A DNA stretch of 64,000 bases from Bacteroides mediterraneensis (lineage in GTDB: Bacteria > Bacteroidota > Bacteroidia > Bacteroidales > Bacteroidaceae): NCBI RefSeq assembly GCF_016900355.1, contig NZ_JACJKA010000001.1:1-64000 (forward strand), written 5' to 3'. Shown piece after piece: positions 27,496 to 36,159 of the stretch (position 1 is its first letter; each line of letters starts with the position of its first letter). A model generated the notes under the pieces. It was given only the letters and a program-made list of their open reading frames with translations, had not been told where the DNA came from and made no database searches. The translations under genes were made by a program, and so were the position numbers.

Positions 27496-28839
27496 ATGAA
27501 AAAAAGAGAACTCATTTTCTTCGCCGCATTCGCGACTTTTCTATCAGCCAATGCGCAGGAAAAACAAACTTGGTCGCTCGAAGACTGCATAAATTATGCA
27601 CTGGAGAAAAACATCCAACTGCAGCAAAATAAAATTTCCTTACAGGAAAGCGAAGTGGATGTGAAAACAGCAAAGGCTGCACTTTTCCCGAGCCTTTCAT
27701 TCAACACCGGACAGAATGTGGTGAACCGTCCTTACCAGCAGAACAGTGCCACTGTAAGTGGAACGGAAATTATCAGCAGTAACAATAAAACTACTTATAA
27801 CGGCAGTTACAGCTTGTCGGCACAATGGACTCTCTGGAATGGTGGACAGCGCCTGAACAACATCAAACAGCAAAAGAAAAATCAGGAAATAGCTGAACTG
27901 AGTGTGGCAGAAACCGAAAATACTCTCAAAGAAGAGATTACGAAACTCTTCCTTCAAATTCTTTATGCAGACGAATCAGTAAACATCAATAAAGGAACAT
28001 TGGAAGTAAGCAAAGCTACTTACGAGCGGGCCAAGGAGCTGTTCAACCAGGGCAGCATCTCCAAAGCAGATCTGGCACAGCTGGAATCACAGGTTGGAAA
28101 CGACGAGTATCAGCTGATAACTTCCGAAAGTTCACTCAGAAACTACAAGCTTCAGCTGAAACAGATGCTGGAACTGGACGGTACCGCCGAAATGGAACTG
28201 GAACTTCCGGTACTGGATGATGCCAAAGTAATGCTGCTGCTTCCAAGTCAGGAGGATGTATACCAAACGGCCCTGGCCAACCGCCCGGAAATACAGAGCA
28301 GCAAACTGAGCATTGACAATGCCAAGCTGGCCATTTCTTCTGCCAAAAGCGGCTACTTCCCGACTATCAGCCTGTCGGCCTCTACCTCCAGTATGACCAA
28401 CAACTCCAGCCAGAACAACTGGGTACAGCAAATGAAATATGGCTGGAACAACATGATTGGATTGAATATCAGCGTACCGATTTTCAACAATCGCCAAACC
28501 AAAAGTGCGGTAGAAAAAGCACAGTTCCAATACAATTCCTCCTTACTGAATCTTCAGGATAAGCAGAAAAGATTGTACACAGACATTGAAACCATCTGGC
28601 TGGACGCACTAAATGCACAGCAGCAGTATGCCGCAGCCGAAGTCAAGCTGAAAAGCAGCCAAACCAGCTTTGATATGGTCAACGAACAGTTCAAACTGGG
28701 TATGAAGAATACCGTAGAACTACTGACAGAAAAAAATAACCTGCTCAGCGCACAGCAGCAGCGGATTCAAGCCAAATATATGGCTATATTGAATCGTACA
28801 CTACTTGATTTTTATGCAGGAAAAGACATTGAATTATAA
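27496..28839 (+). CDS. TolC-family outer-membrane efflux protein
   Basis: A 447-aa protein with a signal peptide (FLSANAQ end) and two repeats of the outer-membrane efflux domain: SLEDCINYALEKNIQLQQNKISL at the start and the matching VAxANRPEIQSSKLSIDNAKLAI region in the middle, plus long coiled-coil hairpins. It forms the trimeric exit channel of a tripartite pump. First gene of an operon with the adaptor and ABC subunits, 12 bp before the adaptor gene. Confidence 0.93.
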   Translation: MKKRELIFFAAFATFLSANAQEKQTWSLEDCINYALEKNIQLQQNKISLQESEVDVKTAKAALFPSLSFNTGQNVVNRPYQQNSATVSGTEIISSNNKTTYNGSYSLSAQWTLWNGGQRLNNIKQQKKNQEIAELSVAETENTLKEEITKLFLQILYADESVNINKGTLEVSKATYERAKELFNQGSISKADLAQLESQVGNDEYQLITSESSLRNYKLQLKQMLELDGTAEMELELPVLDDAKVMLLLPSQEDVYQTALANRPEIQSSKLSIDNAKLAISSAKSGYFPTISLSASTSSMTNNSSQNNWVQQMKYGWNNMIGLNISVPIFNNRQTKSAVEKAQFQYNSSLLNLQDKQKRLYTDIETIWLDALNAQQQYAAAEVKLKSSQTSFDMVNEQFKLGMKNTVELLTEKNNLLSAQQQRIQAKYMAILNRTLLDFYAGKDIEL

Positions 28840-28851
28840 TAACCTAACAAT

Positions 28852-30072
28852 ATGAACAAGAAAAAAATAATTATCACAGCTGGCGTCGTAATTGTACTGG
28901 CTGTGGCAGGATACTGGATTTTTGGCAAGAAGAGCGCACAAGGCAAAGTAGACTTCGTCACCGAAACAGTAGCAAAAGGTAATATCAGCAACTCCATTAC
29001 AGCTACAGGAACCATCGAACCTGTAACTGAAGTGGAGGTCGGTACACAGGTATCAGGTATCATTGATAAAATATACGTAGATTATAATTCGGTAGTAAAA
29101 GAAGGGGAAGTGATAGCCGAGATGGATAGAGTGACCCTGCTCAGTGATTTACAATCAGCGCAAGCTACATACGACGGTGCAAAAGCCGAATACGATTACC
29201 AAAAGAAACTATACGAGAGAAACAAAAAGCTACATGAAAAGCAACTGATCAGTGAAACCGACTACGAGCAAAGTACCTATGACTACGAACGTGCCAAGAG
29301 TACATTCGAACAAAGTCAGGCCGCTCTTTCAAAGGCAGAACGAAACCTTTCTTACGCTACCATCACCTCTCCTATCAATGGTATCGTTACCAGTAAGGAC
29401 GTAGAAGAAGGACAGACCGTAGCATCTGGTTTCGAAACACCGACCCTGTTTACCATCGCTGCCGATTTGACCAAGATGCAGGTAGTGGCCGATGTGGACG
29501 AAGCCGATATTGCGGGAGTGAAAGACAGTGCCAGAGTGACCTTCACTGTAGATGCCTATCCAAATGATGTGTTTGAAGGACGAGTTCACCAAATCCGACT
29601 GGGCAGTGCCAACAGCAGCAGCTCCAGCAGTACCAGTACCAGCAGTGAAACGGTAGTCACTTATGAGGTAGTTATTACTGCCGACAATCCGGACCTGAAG
29701 CTGAAACCAAGACTGACCGCCAATGTAACCATCTATACGGATACACGTGACAATGTACTCGTGGTTCCCAACAAAGCATTGCGCTTCACTCCAGAAAAAA
29801 ATCTAATCGGCAAAAAGACCATCACTGACTGTGAAGGTGAACACAAAGTATGGACCATGGATGCTAACGGTTTCACAGCACACCCTGTAAAAATCGGTCT
29901 GAGCGACGGAAGCCACACGGAAATCCTGGAAGGTATCAGCGAAGGCACTCCGATTGTCACAGAAACGGTATTGAAAGGATTTGCAAATGCAGCACCTGAA
30001 GCTTCTGCCGACGGAGAAAGAAGCCCGTTCATGCCAGGCCCTCCGGGAAGCGACAAGAAGAAACAAAAATAA
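28852..30072 (+). CDS. MacA-like periplasmic adaptor protein
   Basis: A 406-aa membrane-fusion protein: N-terminal signal anchor, lipoyl halves around SITATGTIEPVTEVEVGTQVSG and SPINGIVTSKDVEEGQTV, a coiled-coil hairpin at about 100-165, then beta-barrel domains. A Ser/Thr-rich stretch at about 255-265 interrupts the barrel. It links the ABC transporter to the TolC-like channel. Similar to MacA, although the substrate (antibiotic, peptide or lipid) is unknown. Confidence 0.92.
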   Translation: MNKKKIIITAGVVIVLAVAGYWIFGKKSAQGKVDFVTETVAKGNISNSITATGTIEPVTEVEVGTQVSGIIDKIYVDYNSVVKEGEVIAEMDRVTLLSDLQSAQATYDGAKAEYDYQKKLYERNKKLHEKQLISETDYEQSTYDYERAKSTFEQSQAALSKAERNLSYATITSPINGIVTSKDVEEGQTVASGFETPTLFTIAADLTKMQVVADVDEADIAGVKDSARVTFTVDAYPNDVFEGRVHQIRLGSANSSSSSSTSTSSETVVTYEVVITADNPDLKLKPRLTANVTIYTDTRDNVLVVPNKALRFTPEKNLIGKKTITDCEGEHKVWTMDANGFTAHPVKIGLSDGSHTEILEGISEGTPIVTETVLKGFANAAPEASADGERSPFMPGPPGSDKKKQK

Positions 30073-30084
30073 GGAGATACTGTC

Positions 30085-30831
30085 ATGAAAAAGACTGTCA
30101 TAGAATTACAAAATATCAAACGAAATTTCCAAGTGGGCGATGAAACGGTACATGCGTTACGTGGCATCTCGTTCAGCATCCAGGAAGGAGAGTTCGTGAC
30201 CATCATGGGTACATCCGGTTCCGGTAAGTCCACCCTCCTGAACACATTGGGATGCCTGGACACGCCGACCAGTGGGGAATACCTTCTTGACGGGGTATCC
30301 GTACGCACGATGAGCAAACCGCAAAGAGCGGTACTGCGAAACCGGAAAATCGGATTCGTCTTCCAGAACTACAACCTGCTGCCAAAAACGACAGCCGTAG
30401 AGAATGTAGAACTCCCGCTGATGTACAACAGTGCTGTCAGCGCCGCTGAACGTCGCCGCCGAGCCATTGAAGCCTTGAAGGCTGTCGGACTGGCCGACCG
30501 TCTGGAGCATAAATCCAACCAGATGTCCGGTGGACAGATGCAACGTGTGGCCATTGCACGTGCACTGGTCAACAATCCGGCAGTTATCCTGGCCGATGAA
30601 GCGACCGGTAACCTGGACACACGTACTTCTTTCGAGATTCTGGTCCTTTTCCAGAAGCTACACAAGGAAGGACGTACCATCATCTTCGTGACACATAATC
30701 CGGATTTGTCACAATACAGCAGCCGCAATATCCGACTGCGCGACGGACATGTCATTGAAGACGTAACGAACCCCCATATTCTTTCGGCTGCGGAAGCACT
30801 GGCTGCCCTGCCGAAAAATGATGATGATTGA
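30085..30831 (+). CDS. MacB-type ABC transporter ATPase
   Basis: A 248-aa nucleotide-binding protein with Walker A GTSGSGKST, ABC signature MSGGQMQRVAIARAL and Walker B VILADEATGNLDT. It is of the LolD/MacB class and is separate from the permease, unlike E. coli MacB where both are fused. 12 bp after the adaptor gene. Confidence 0.95.
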   Translation: MKKTVIELQNIKRNFQVGDETVHALRGISFSIQEGEFVTIMGTSGSGKSTLLNTLGCLDTPTSGEYLLDGVSVRTMSKPQRAVLRNRKIGFVFQNYNLLPKTTAVENVELPLMYNSAVSAAERRRRAIEALKAVGLADRLEHKSNQMSGGQMQRVAIARALVNNPAVILADEATGNLDTRTSFEILVLFQKLHKEGRTIIFVTHNPDLSQYSSRNIRLRDGHVIEDVTNPHILSAAEALAALPKNDDD

Positions 30832-30850
30832 TAATTTATCGAGATGACTT

Positions 30851-32071
30851 ATGAATGGAACAAACCTTTTTAAAATAGCCTTCCGGGCATTGGCCAACAA
30901 CAAGCTCCGTGCTTTCCTGACCATGCTGGGAATCATTATCGGAGTAGCTTCCGTCATTGCCATGCTGGCCATCGGACAGGGCTCCAAACGGAGCATCCAA
31001 AAACAAATCTCCGAAATGGGCTCCAATATGATCATGATTCATCCGGGAGCCGAGATGCGAGGAGGTGTCCGTCAGGACCCGTCGAGCATGCAAACGCTGA
31101 AACTGGAGAATTATGAGACTTTACGTGATGAATGTATGTACTTGTCGGCTATCAGCCCGGATGTTTCGGCTTCCGGTCAGCTGATTTCCGGCTCCAACAA
31201 CTACCCTTCTTCGGTGAGCGGAGTAAGCCTTGGCTATCTGACCATCCGTCAGCTGACTGTAGAACAAGGGGATATGTTTACAGAAGAAGATATCCGCACG
31301 GCAGCAAAAGTGTGTGTCATTGGTAAAACCATTGTAGACAACCTGTTCCCCGACGGACAAGACCCGATTGGAAAGATTATCCGCTGCAACCAGGTTCCCC
31401 TCCGCGTAATCGGGGTGCTCAAATCAAAAGGATACAACTCCATGGGTATGGACCAGGATGACGTGGTACTGGCTCCTTACAGCACGGTAATGAAACGTCT
31501 GCTGGCACAGACCTACCTGAGTGGTATCTTTGCCTCCGCTCTGACGGAAGACATGACGGAAGAAGCCGTTGACGAAATCACGAATATCCTCAGAAGAGAA
31601 CATAAACTGAAAGAAACAGACGATGATGATTTCACTATACGTACGCAGCAGGAACTGAGTTCCATGCTGAATACCACTACCGACTTGATGACCACCTTGC
31701 TGGCCTGCATCGCAGGAATCTCTTTGGTAGTAGGAGGTATCGGTATCATGAACATCATGTATGTCAGTGTCACCGAACGTACCCGTGAAATTGGCCTTCG
31801 TATGTCTGTGGGTGCAAGGGGAATAGATATTCTGTCACAATTCCTGATAGAATCCATCCTTATCAGTATTACTGGAGGATTGATTGGAGTGATTCTGGGC
31901 TGTGGAGCCAGCTTCGTCATCAAGACGGTTGCCCATTGGCCTGTATTCATCCAGCCATGGAGTGTATTGCTGTCATTCGCCGTATGTACCCTTACCGGTG
32001 TGTTCTTCGGATGGTATCCGGCCAAGAAAGCCGCCGACTTGGATCCGATTGAAGCATTACGCTATGAATAA
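30851..32071 (+). CDS. MacB-type ABC transporter permease
   Basis: A 406-aa FtsX-fold permease: one N-terminal helix (LTMLGIIIGVASVIAMLAIGQG), a large periplasmic MacB_PCD domain (about 50-250), and three C-terminal helices with the conserved GIMNIMYVSVTERTREIGLR segment. It works with the ATPase upstream to push substrate through the TolC-like channel. Confidence 0.95.
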   Translation: MNGTNLFKIAFRALANNKLRAFLTMLGIIIGVASVIAMLAIGQGSKRSIQKQISEMGSNMIMIHPGAEMRGGVRQDPSSMQTLKLENYETLRDECMYLSAISPDVSASGQLISGSNNYPSSVSGVSLGYLTIRQLTVEQGDMFTEEDIRTAAKVCVIGKTIVDNLFPDGQDPIGKIIRCNQVPLRVIGVLKSKGYNSMGMDQDDVVLAPYSTVMKRLLAQTYLSGIFASALTEDMTEEAVDEITNILRREHKLKETDDDDFTIRTQQELSSMLNTTTDLMTTLLACIAGISLVVGGIGIMNIMYVSVTERTREIGLRMSVGARGIDILSQFLIESILISITGGLIGVILGCGASFVIKTVAHWPVFIQPWSVLLSFAVCTLTGVFFGWYPAKKAADLDPIEALRYE

Positions 32072-32113
32072 AACATAATGAAACTACTTTGTTCTTCATA
32101 ACTTTGGTTTCCT

Positions 32114-32181
32114 GTCCGGCCGTCTATCTCTGCAATAAATAATTCAACGTATTTACTGCATGCGACGGCCGGACTTTTCTT
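32114..32181 (+). terminator. Terminator of the efflux operon
   Basis: Two-stage stem: GTCCGGCCGTC (32114) with GACGGCCGGAC (ending 32174), and inside it TGCAATAAATA with TATTTACTGCA (one mismatch); then TTTTCTT. Lies between the permease and the histidine-kinase promoter. Confidence 0.8.
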
Positions 32182-32191
32182 AAAAAAATCG

Positions 32192-32199
32192 TATCTTTG
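32192..32199 (+). promoter_or_regulatory. -7 box of the two-component system
   Basis: TATCTTTG, 17 bp before the histidine-kinase ATG. Confidence 0.65.
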
Positions 32200-32215
32200 C
32201 TTTAAACCTATCTGT

Positions 32216-33295
32216 ATGACACACCTCACTCATAACAAACAATACCTGTTGGAACTGACCATCCACACCATATGCTGGGGATTATTTTTCGGATTTCCGT
32301 TATTTTTTACGCAGCACGACAATGGAAACATTAACTGGAAGGAATTCATCAATCATTCTGGAGTCTCTCTTTCCTTCTTTGTCATTTTCTATATCAACTA
32401 TTTGATTTTAATTCCCACCATACTTTTTAAAGAACATATCGGACGGTTCATTCTACTGAACATTGCACTCATTTTTATAGTTTCCATTGGATTGCGCTAC
32501 TGGCACAACATGATGGCATTTCCCCCACCCGTACGCCCTCGTCCTTATCTGCCACCTCAATACATCTTTTATATAAGAGACATCACCAGCATGATCTTTA
32601 TGGTAGGACTGAGTGTAGCCATCCGAATGAGTCTTCGCTGGAGTGCCACAGAACTGGCACGCCGTGAAGCCGTAAAAAGCCGTACGGAGGCCGAGCTCAA
32701 GAATCTGCGTAACCAGTTGAATCCTCATTTCCTGCTGAATACCTTGAATAATATCTATGCGCTTACTGCATTCGACACAGAAAAAGCCCAACAAGCCATT
32801 CAAGAACTCAGCAAATTATTACGCTATGTACTGTATGACAACCAGGAAACATTTGTTCCCTTGAACAAAGAGGTAGACTTCATACGGAACTACATCGAAC
32901 TGATGCGCATCCGAGTTTCCTCGCAAGTGAAAATCAGTACCCATTTCCAAATTCGTCCGGACAGTCAGAGCCCGGTAGCCCCCTTGCTGTTCATTTCACT
33001 GATTGAGAATGCCTTTAAGCATGGAGTATCTCCCACCAGCCCAAGTTTCATTGACATTACCCTGGTGGAAAAAGAAAATAAAATCCACTGCATAATACGC
33101 AACAGCAACTATCCTAAAAACGCTACCGACAAAAGTGGATCGGGTATTGGATTGGAACAAGTACGCAAAAGGCTGGAATTGCTGTACGCCGGTCATTATG
33201 AATGGCAGCACCAAGTCAGTCCCGACCAAAAAGAATACAGTTCAATACTCATCATTGACATTCCTGACACTAACAATAAACCAATCATACCATGA
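32216..33295 (+). CDS. LytS-type sensor histidine kinase
   Basis: A 359-aa membrane kinase with about four helices in residues 10-135, then a His_kinase domain whose phospho-acceptor is His171 in LNPHFLLN, and an ATPase domain with LIENAFKHG and GIGLEQVRKRL. There is no large periplasmic sensor, so the membrane helices probably sense the signal. It overlaps the response-regulator gene by 4 bp. Its position right after the efflux operon suggests that it controls that pump, which is inference. Confidence 0.92.
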   Translation: MTHLTHNKQYLLELTIHTICWGLFFGFPLFFTQHDNGNINWKEFINHSGVSLSFFVIFYINYLILIPTILFKEHIGRFILLNIALIFIVSIGLRYWHNMMAFPPPVRPRPYLPPQYIFYIRDITSMIFMVGLSVAIRMSLRWSATELARREAVKSRTEAELKNLRNQLNPHFLLNTLNNIYALTAFDTEKAQQAIQELSKLLRYVLYDNQETFVPLNKEVDFIRNYIELMRIRVSSQVKISTHFQIRPDSQSPVAPLLFISLIENAFKHGVSPTSPSFIDITLVEKENKIHCIIRNSNYPKNATDKSGSGIGLEQVRKRLELLYAGHYEWQHQVSPDQKEYSSILIIDIPDTNNKPIIP

Positions 33296-34023
33296 CAATC
33301 AAATGCGCCATTATAGATGATGAGCCGCTGGCTCTCGGATTGCTGGAAAGCTATGTAAAGAAAACCCCCTCACTGGAACTGTGTGGAGCATACTCCAGCG
33401 CCATTCAGGCCATGGAACTTCTGACTGAACATCCGGTAGACCTCATCTTTCTGGATATTCAGATGCCGGAACTGAACGGACTTGAATTTTCTAAAATCAT
33501 TCCGAATACCACCCGCATCATATTTACAACCGCTTTCGGACAGTATGCCTTGGACGGCTATAAAGTCAATGCACTCGACTATCTGCTCAAACCCATCAGC
33601 TACACGGATTTCATGACAGCCGTCAACAAAGCCGTGCAATGGTTTGAACTTTGCCAGAAAGCAGAAAACGCTTCCAACGATGTGCAATCATCCGACGACC
33701 AGAAATACATCTATGTAAAGAGTGACTATAAGCTGATTCAAATTGAGCTGGATAAGATTCTCTATATTGAAGGGCTGAAAGATTACATAAAGATTCATCT
33801 CGAAGACAACCCACGCCCCATTCTTTCATTGGTCAGCATGAAAATGATGGAAGACAAACTGCCTGCCAACCGGTTTATCCGCATACACCGGTCTTTCATC
33901 GTACAAAAACAAAAAATAAAAATTATAGAAAAAGGAAGAATTGTTTTTGGGAAAGACTACATTCCGATATCGGACAGCTACAAGCAGGACCTCCAAAATT
34001 ATGTTAATAAACATACTATTTGA
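33292..34023 (+). CDS. LytTR-family response regulator
   Basis: A 243-aa regulator with a receiver domain (acidic DDEP at 9-12, phospho-Asp55 in LDIQMPELNG, conserved Lys in LLKPI) and a C-terminal LytTR DNA-binding domain (about 140-240; IYVKSDYKLIQIELDKILYIEGLKDY split across the start). Coupled to the kinase by the ATGA-type overlap. Confidence 0.94.
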   Translation: MTIKCAIIDDEPLALGLLESYVKKTPSLELCGAYSSAIQAMELLTEHPVDLIFLDIQMPELNGLEFSKIIPNTTRIIFTTAFGQYALDGYKVNALDYLLKPISYTDFMTAVNKAVQWFELCQKAENASNDVQSSDDQKYIYVKSDYKLIQIELDKILYIEGLKDYIKIHLEDNPRPILSLVSMKMMEDKLPANRFIRIHRSFIVQKQKIKIIEKGRIVFGKDYIPISDSYKQDLQNYVNKHTI

Positions 34024-34081
34024 GAATTTGTTGTATTTCCAACATTTTTTTCTGAAACAATTCAATTTTTTATCGATTTTC

Positions 34082-34113
34082 TTTGGTTACAACAAATCTA
34101 AATCCTATATTTG
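34082..34113 (+). promoter_or_regulatory. Promoter of a short gene-less transcript
   Basis: TTTG at 34082-34085, 20-bp spacer, TATATTTG at 34106-34113: a full Bacteroidetes promoter. The transcript would run into the terminator at 34193-34232. Confidence 0.7.
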
Positions 34114-34119
34114 TAGCGT

Positions 34120-34232
34120 ACATAATAAAAGCGGAAGTTGTGAAACTTCCTTTAGAATAGTTTAGTTAAGTCTAGTTTAGTTTTTGTGTTGTGATACTCC
34201 TGCTAATAGTGATTAGCAGGAGTATCTTTTTT
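34120..34232 (+). ncRNA. Small RNA candidate
   Basis: An interval of about 110 nt between a full promoter and a strong terminator, with no credible reading frame. It holds hairpin GGAAGTT/AACTTCC (34133-34150), a linker with repeated TAGTTTAG, and the terminator stem. It occupies the 329-bp gap between the LytTR gene and queE. It could instead be the 3' UTR of the regulator gene; the separate promoter speaks against that. Confidence 0.5.
34193..34232 (+). terminator. Strong terminator of the small RNA candidate
   Basis: A perfect 15-bp stem (GATACTCCTGCTAAT at 34193-34207, complement at 34212-34226) with AGTG loop and TTTTTT. Confidence 0.93.
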
Positions 34233-34352
34233 ATTGTTCAAAAGCATCTCAAGCCATTTGAAAAATAGATTTATTAACAAATCTCTTTGAGAAAGTTATT
34301 AAAAAACGTCAACAAGACAAAACTGCATATTCTTACATTTTGCATGAATATA

Positions 34353-34898
34353 TTAAGGAATCGCAATCAATTTATGAATCTGCAAGCTCAAACGCCAAAC
34401 GGGATGTAACTTAATGTAATCCACCACTTCCAAGGTATTCGTGCATGAACAAGGCTGCAAAAAATAGGCAGAAGCCGGAATCTGCAAATAAGACTCTACC
34501 TCCTGACCTTGATAAACAATCTTTATCTCATCCACCCGTTCCACTCGCAACTTAGTCCCTTGTTTAGGCGAACAAGTCACCCAGTCAATCGCCTTAGGAA
34601 GCACACAAGTGCCGTTGGTTTCAATGCAAACATATTTACCGGCTTCGTGCAACGCCTCCACGAAACAATCATCAATCCATAAGCCTGGCTCTCCCCCTGT
34701 CAAAATCACCATCCGACAAGGATAACGTCTTACTTCCGCCAAAATATCTTCGTCCGACATCAGGACACCTTGCTCATGCTGTGTATCGCAAAAATCACAT
34801 TTCAAATTACACCCGGAAAAACGGATAAACACGGCTGGAGTACCCGCATGAAAACCTTCCCCTTGAAGACTGTAGAAAATCTCATTAATCTTTCTCAT
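34353..34898 (-). CDS. queE: 7-carboxy-7-deazaguanine synthase
   Basis: Radical-SAM enzyme that turns 6-carboxytetrahydropterin into 7-carboxy-7-deazaguanine on the way to queuosine. The 181-aa protein has YSLQGEG, the iron-sulfur cysteines Cys30, Cys34 and Cys37 in CNLKCDFC, and VILTGGEPGL. It overlaps queD by 14 bp and is the second gene of the pair. Confidence 0.96.
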   Translation of the reverse strand: MRKINEIFYSLQGEGFHAGTPAVFIRFSGCNLKCDFCDTQHEQGVLMSDEDILAEVRRYPCRMVILTGGEPGLWIDDCFVEALHEAGKYVCIETNGTCVLPKAIDWVTCSPKQGTKLRVERVDEIKIVYQGQEVESYLQIPASAYFLQPCSCTNTLEVVDYIKLHPVWRLSLQIHKLIAIP

Positions 34899-35217
34899 AA
34901 ATCACAGTATTTCCTTCCGATTCGCAGACTTCTACTTTCACACAATGAGGCACTTGTGCACAAATCCATCGGGCAATATTCTCAGCAGTCGGATTGCAAG
35001 GCAGCACATCATTCAAGTTTTTATGGTCTAACTGCCCTTTCACCACATTCTTAATATGCGTAAAGTCAACTACCATCCCGTCTTCATTTAACTGTTCCGA
35101 CTGACAATAGACGGTGATAATCCAATTGTGACCATGCAAGTTCTCACACTTGCTTTCGTAAGAAAGTTCCAAACGATGCGAGGCAGAAATCTCCATCCGC
35201 TTAATAACAGTATACAT
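34885..35217 (-). CDS. queD: 6-carboxytetrahydropterin synthase
   Basis: Converts dihydroneopterin triphosphate to 6-carboxytetrahydropterin for queuosine. The 110-aa protein has zinc ligands His14, His28 and His30 (SASHR, LHGHNW) and catalytic Cys24 (SKCENLHGH). The C-terminal E of VEVCESEGN is conserved too. No preQ1 riboswitch is seen upstream. Confidence 0.96.
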   Translation of the reverse strand: MYTVIKRMEISASHRLELSYESKCENLHGHNWIITVYCQSEQLNEDGMVVDFTHIKNVVKGQLDHKNLNDVLPCNPTAENIARWICAQVPHCVKVEVCESEGNTVIYEKD

Positions 35218-35276
35218 AACAATTTAATTTTTAAAAGATTAAAAACTCCGCATCTAATGTCACCTCAATGCAATCA

Positions 35277-35284
35277 CAAAGGTA
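35277..35284 (-). promoter_or_regulatory. -7 box of queD-queE
   Basis: TACCTTTG on the minus strand, 59 bp before the queD ATG. Confidence 0.5.
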
Positions 35285-35375
35285 AAAAGAATTATCAGAC
35301 AGAAAAAAAATCGCATGCAAAGATTTGTGTAACCACTCAATCTCACAAATTTTAATAAAATCCGCAACAAATATT

Positions 35376-35405
35376 TTTGAAATTCCAACCAATACAGTAT
35401 ATTTG
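35376..35405 (+). promoter_or_regulatory. Promoter of the zap operon
   Basis: TTTG at 35376-35379, an 18-bp spacer, TATATTTG at 35398-35405; 22 bp before the ATG at 35428. It lies inside the longer possible frame that starts at 35377 and so excludes it. Confidence 0.7.
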
Positions 35406-35427
35406 TATATACTTTTTTGATATACGG

Positions 35428-35721
35428 ATGACGGAAGAGGACAAAAAACTGTTGCATACTTTCGAAGGCAAGCTACGACAATTGCTGTTTCTTCACGAAG
35501 GATTGGAAAAAGAAAATCTTTCATTAAGGAAAGAGCTTGATGCGAAAAATGCTGAAATAAACGAATTGAAGGACAGTTTAAAAGAATTGGAAACTAAGTA
35601 TATCAATTTGAAAAATGCCCGTATTCTCAGTATCAACGACAATGACCTCCGAGATACCAAACAAAGACTGGCAAAACTTGTGCGTGAAGTCGATAAATGC
35701 ATCGCTTTGCTGAATGAATAA
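35428..35721 (+). CDS. ZapB-like coiled-coil protein
   Basis: A 97-aa, almost wholly coiled-coil protein (heptad-rich residues about 5-70, then ARILSINDNDLRDTKQRLAKLVREVDKCI). It is next to zapA, where Bacteroidetes carry a ZapB-like partner, so a role bridging ZapA and the division apparatus is likely; the assignment is from context and composition only. Start chosen at ATG 35428 because of the promoter. Confidence 0.75.
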   Translation: MTEEDKKLLHTFEGKLRQLLFLHEGLEKENLSLRKELDAKNAEINELKDSLKELETKYINLKNARILSINDNDLRDTKQRLAKLVREVDKCIALLNE

Positions 35722-35747
35722 GACAAAACGGTGAAGTATATACTTTT

Positions 35748-36053
35748 ATGGACGAAAAAAAGAGATTTAATCTACTAATTGACAACGAACGTTATCCCGT
35801 CTCTATATTCCCGTCGGAAGAGGAAGGATATCGAGAAGCTGCCAGACAGATTAACTATAAACTGAATAAATACCGCAGTGCATTTCCTGAATTCAACAGT
35901 ATACAACACTGGAAGATGGTGGCACTCGATTTAGCGTATGAAAATACTTCCATGAAAGACCGGAATGATACCCGTCCGTATATGGAAAAAATAAAAGAAC
36001 TGAACGAGGATATCGAACGATGCATCCAACAAAGTCAGGACAAAGGTTTATAG
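35748..36053 (+). CDS. zapA: Cell division protein ZapA
   Basis: Crosslinks FtsZ filaments at the division ring. The 101-aa protein has the ZapA globular head ([30 protein letters not shown]) and a helical tail ([15 protein letters not shown]). 26 bp after the coiled-coil gene; upstream of the structured RNA and rny. Confidence 0.92.
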   Translation: MDEKKRFNLLIDNERYPVSIFPSEEEGYREAARQINYKLNKYRSAFPEFNSIQHWKMVALDLAYENTSMKDRNDTRPYMEKIKELNEDIERCIQQSQDKGL

Positions 36054-36058
36054 AGAGA

Positions 36059-36148
36059 TAGATATATTTTTAGAGCTAATTTCACGCATAAGCTTGTACC
36101 GAAGGAATTCCAACGGAAAAGTTTATGCGTTTTTTATTTATATATTTA
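36059..36148 (+). ncRNA. Structured RNA between zapA and rny (6S-like candidate or terminator)
   Basis: A 12-bp stem (ACGCATAAGCTT at 36084-36095 with AAGTTTATGCGT at 36119-36130, one G-U pair) topped by an inner CCG/CGG hairpin and followed by TTTTTT. An outer stem of TAGATATAT (36059) with ATATATTTA (36140-36148) would enclose an internal loop, giving a closing stem, bubble and terminal stem as in 6S RNA. 6S lies downstream of zapA in Gammaproteobacteria. The stem plus U-run may be just the zapA terminator. The longer rny frame starting at 36094 would run through it and is rejected. Confidence 0.4.
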
Positions 36149-36159
36149 AATTAATTATA

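Noticed and set aside
35218-35290. PreQ1 riboswitch before queD
   Set aside because: I looked for the C-rich stem-loop and A-rich tail of preQ1-I in the 5' leader and found neither.
36094-36159. Longer N terminus for RNase Y
   Set aside because: It would translate the terminator-like stem; the ATG at 36160 gives the standard membrane anchor.
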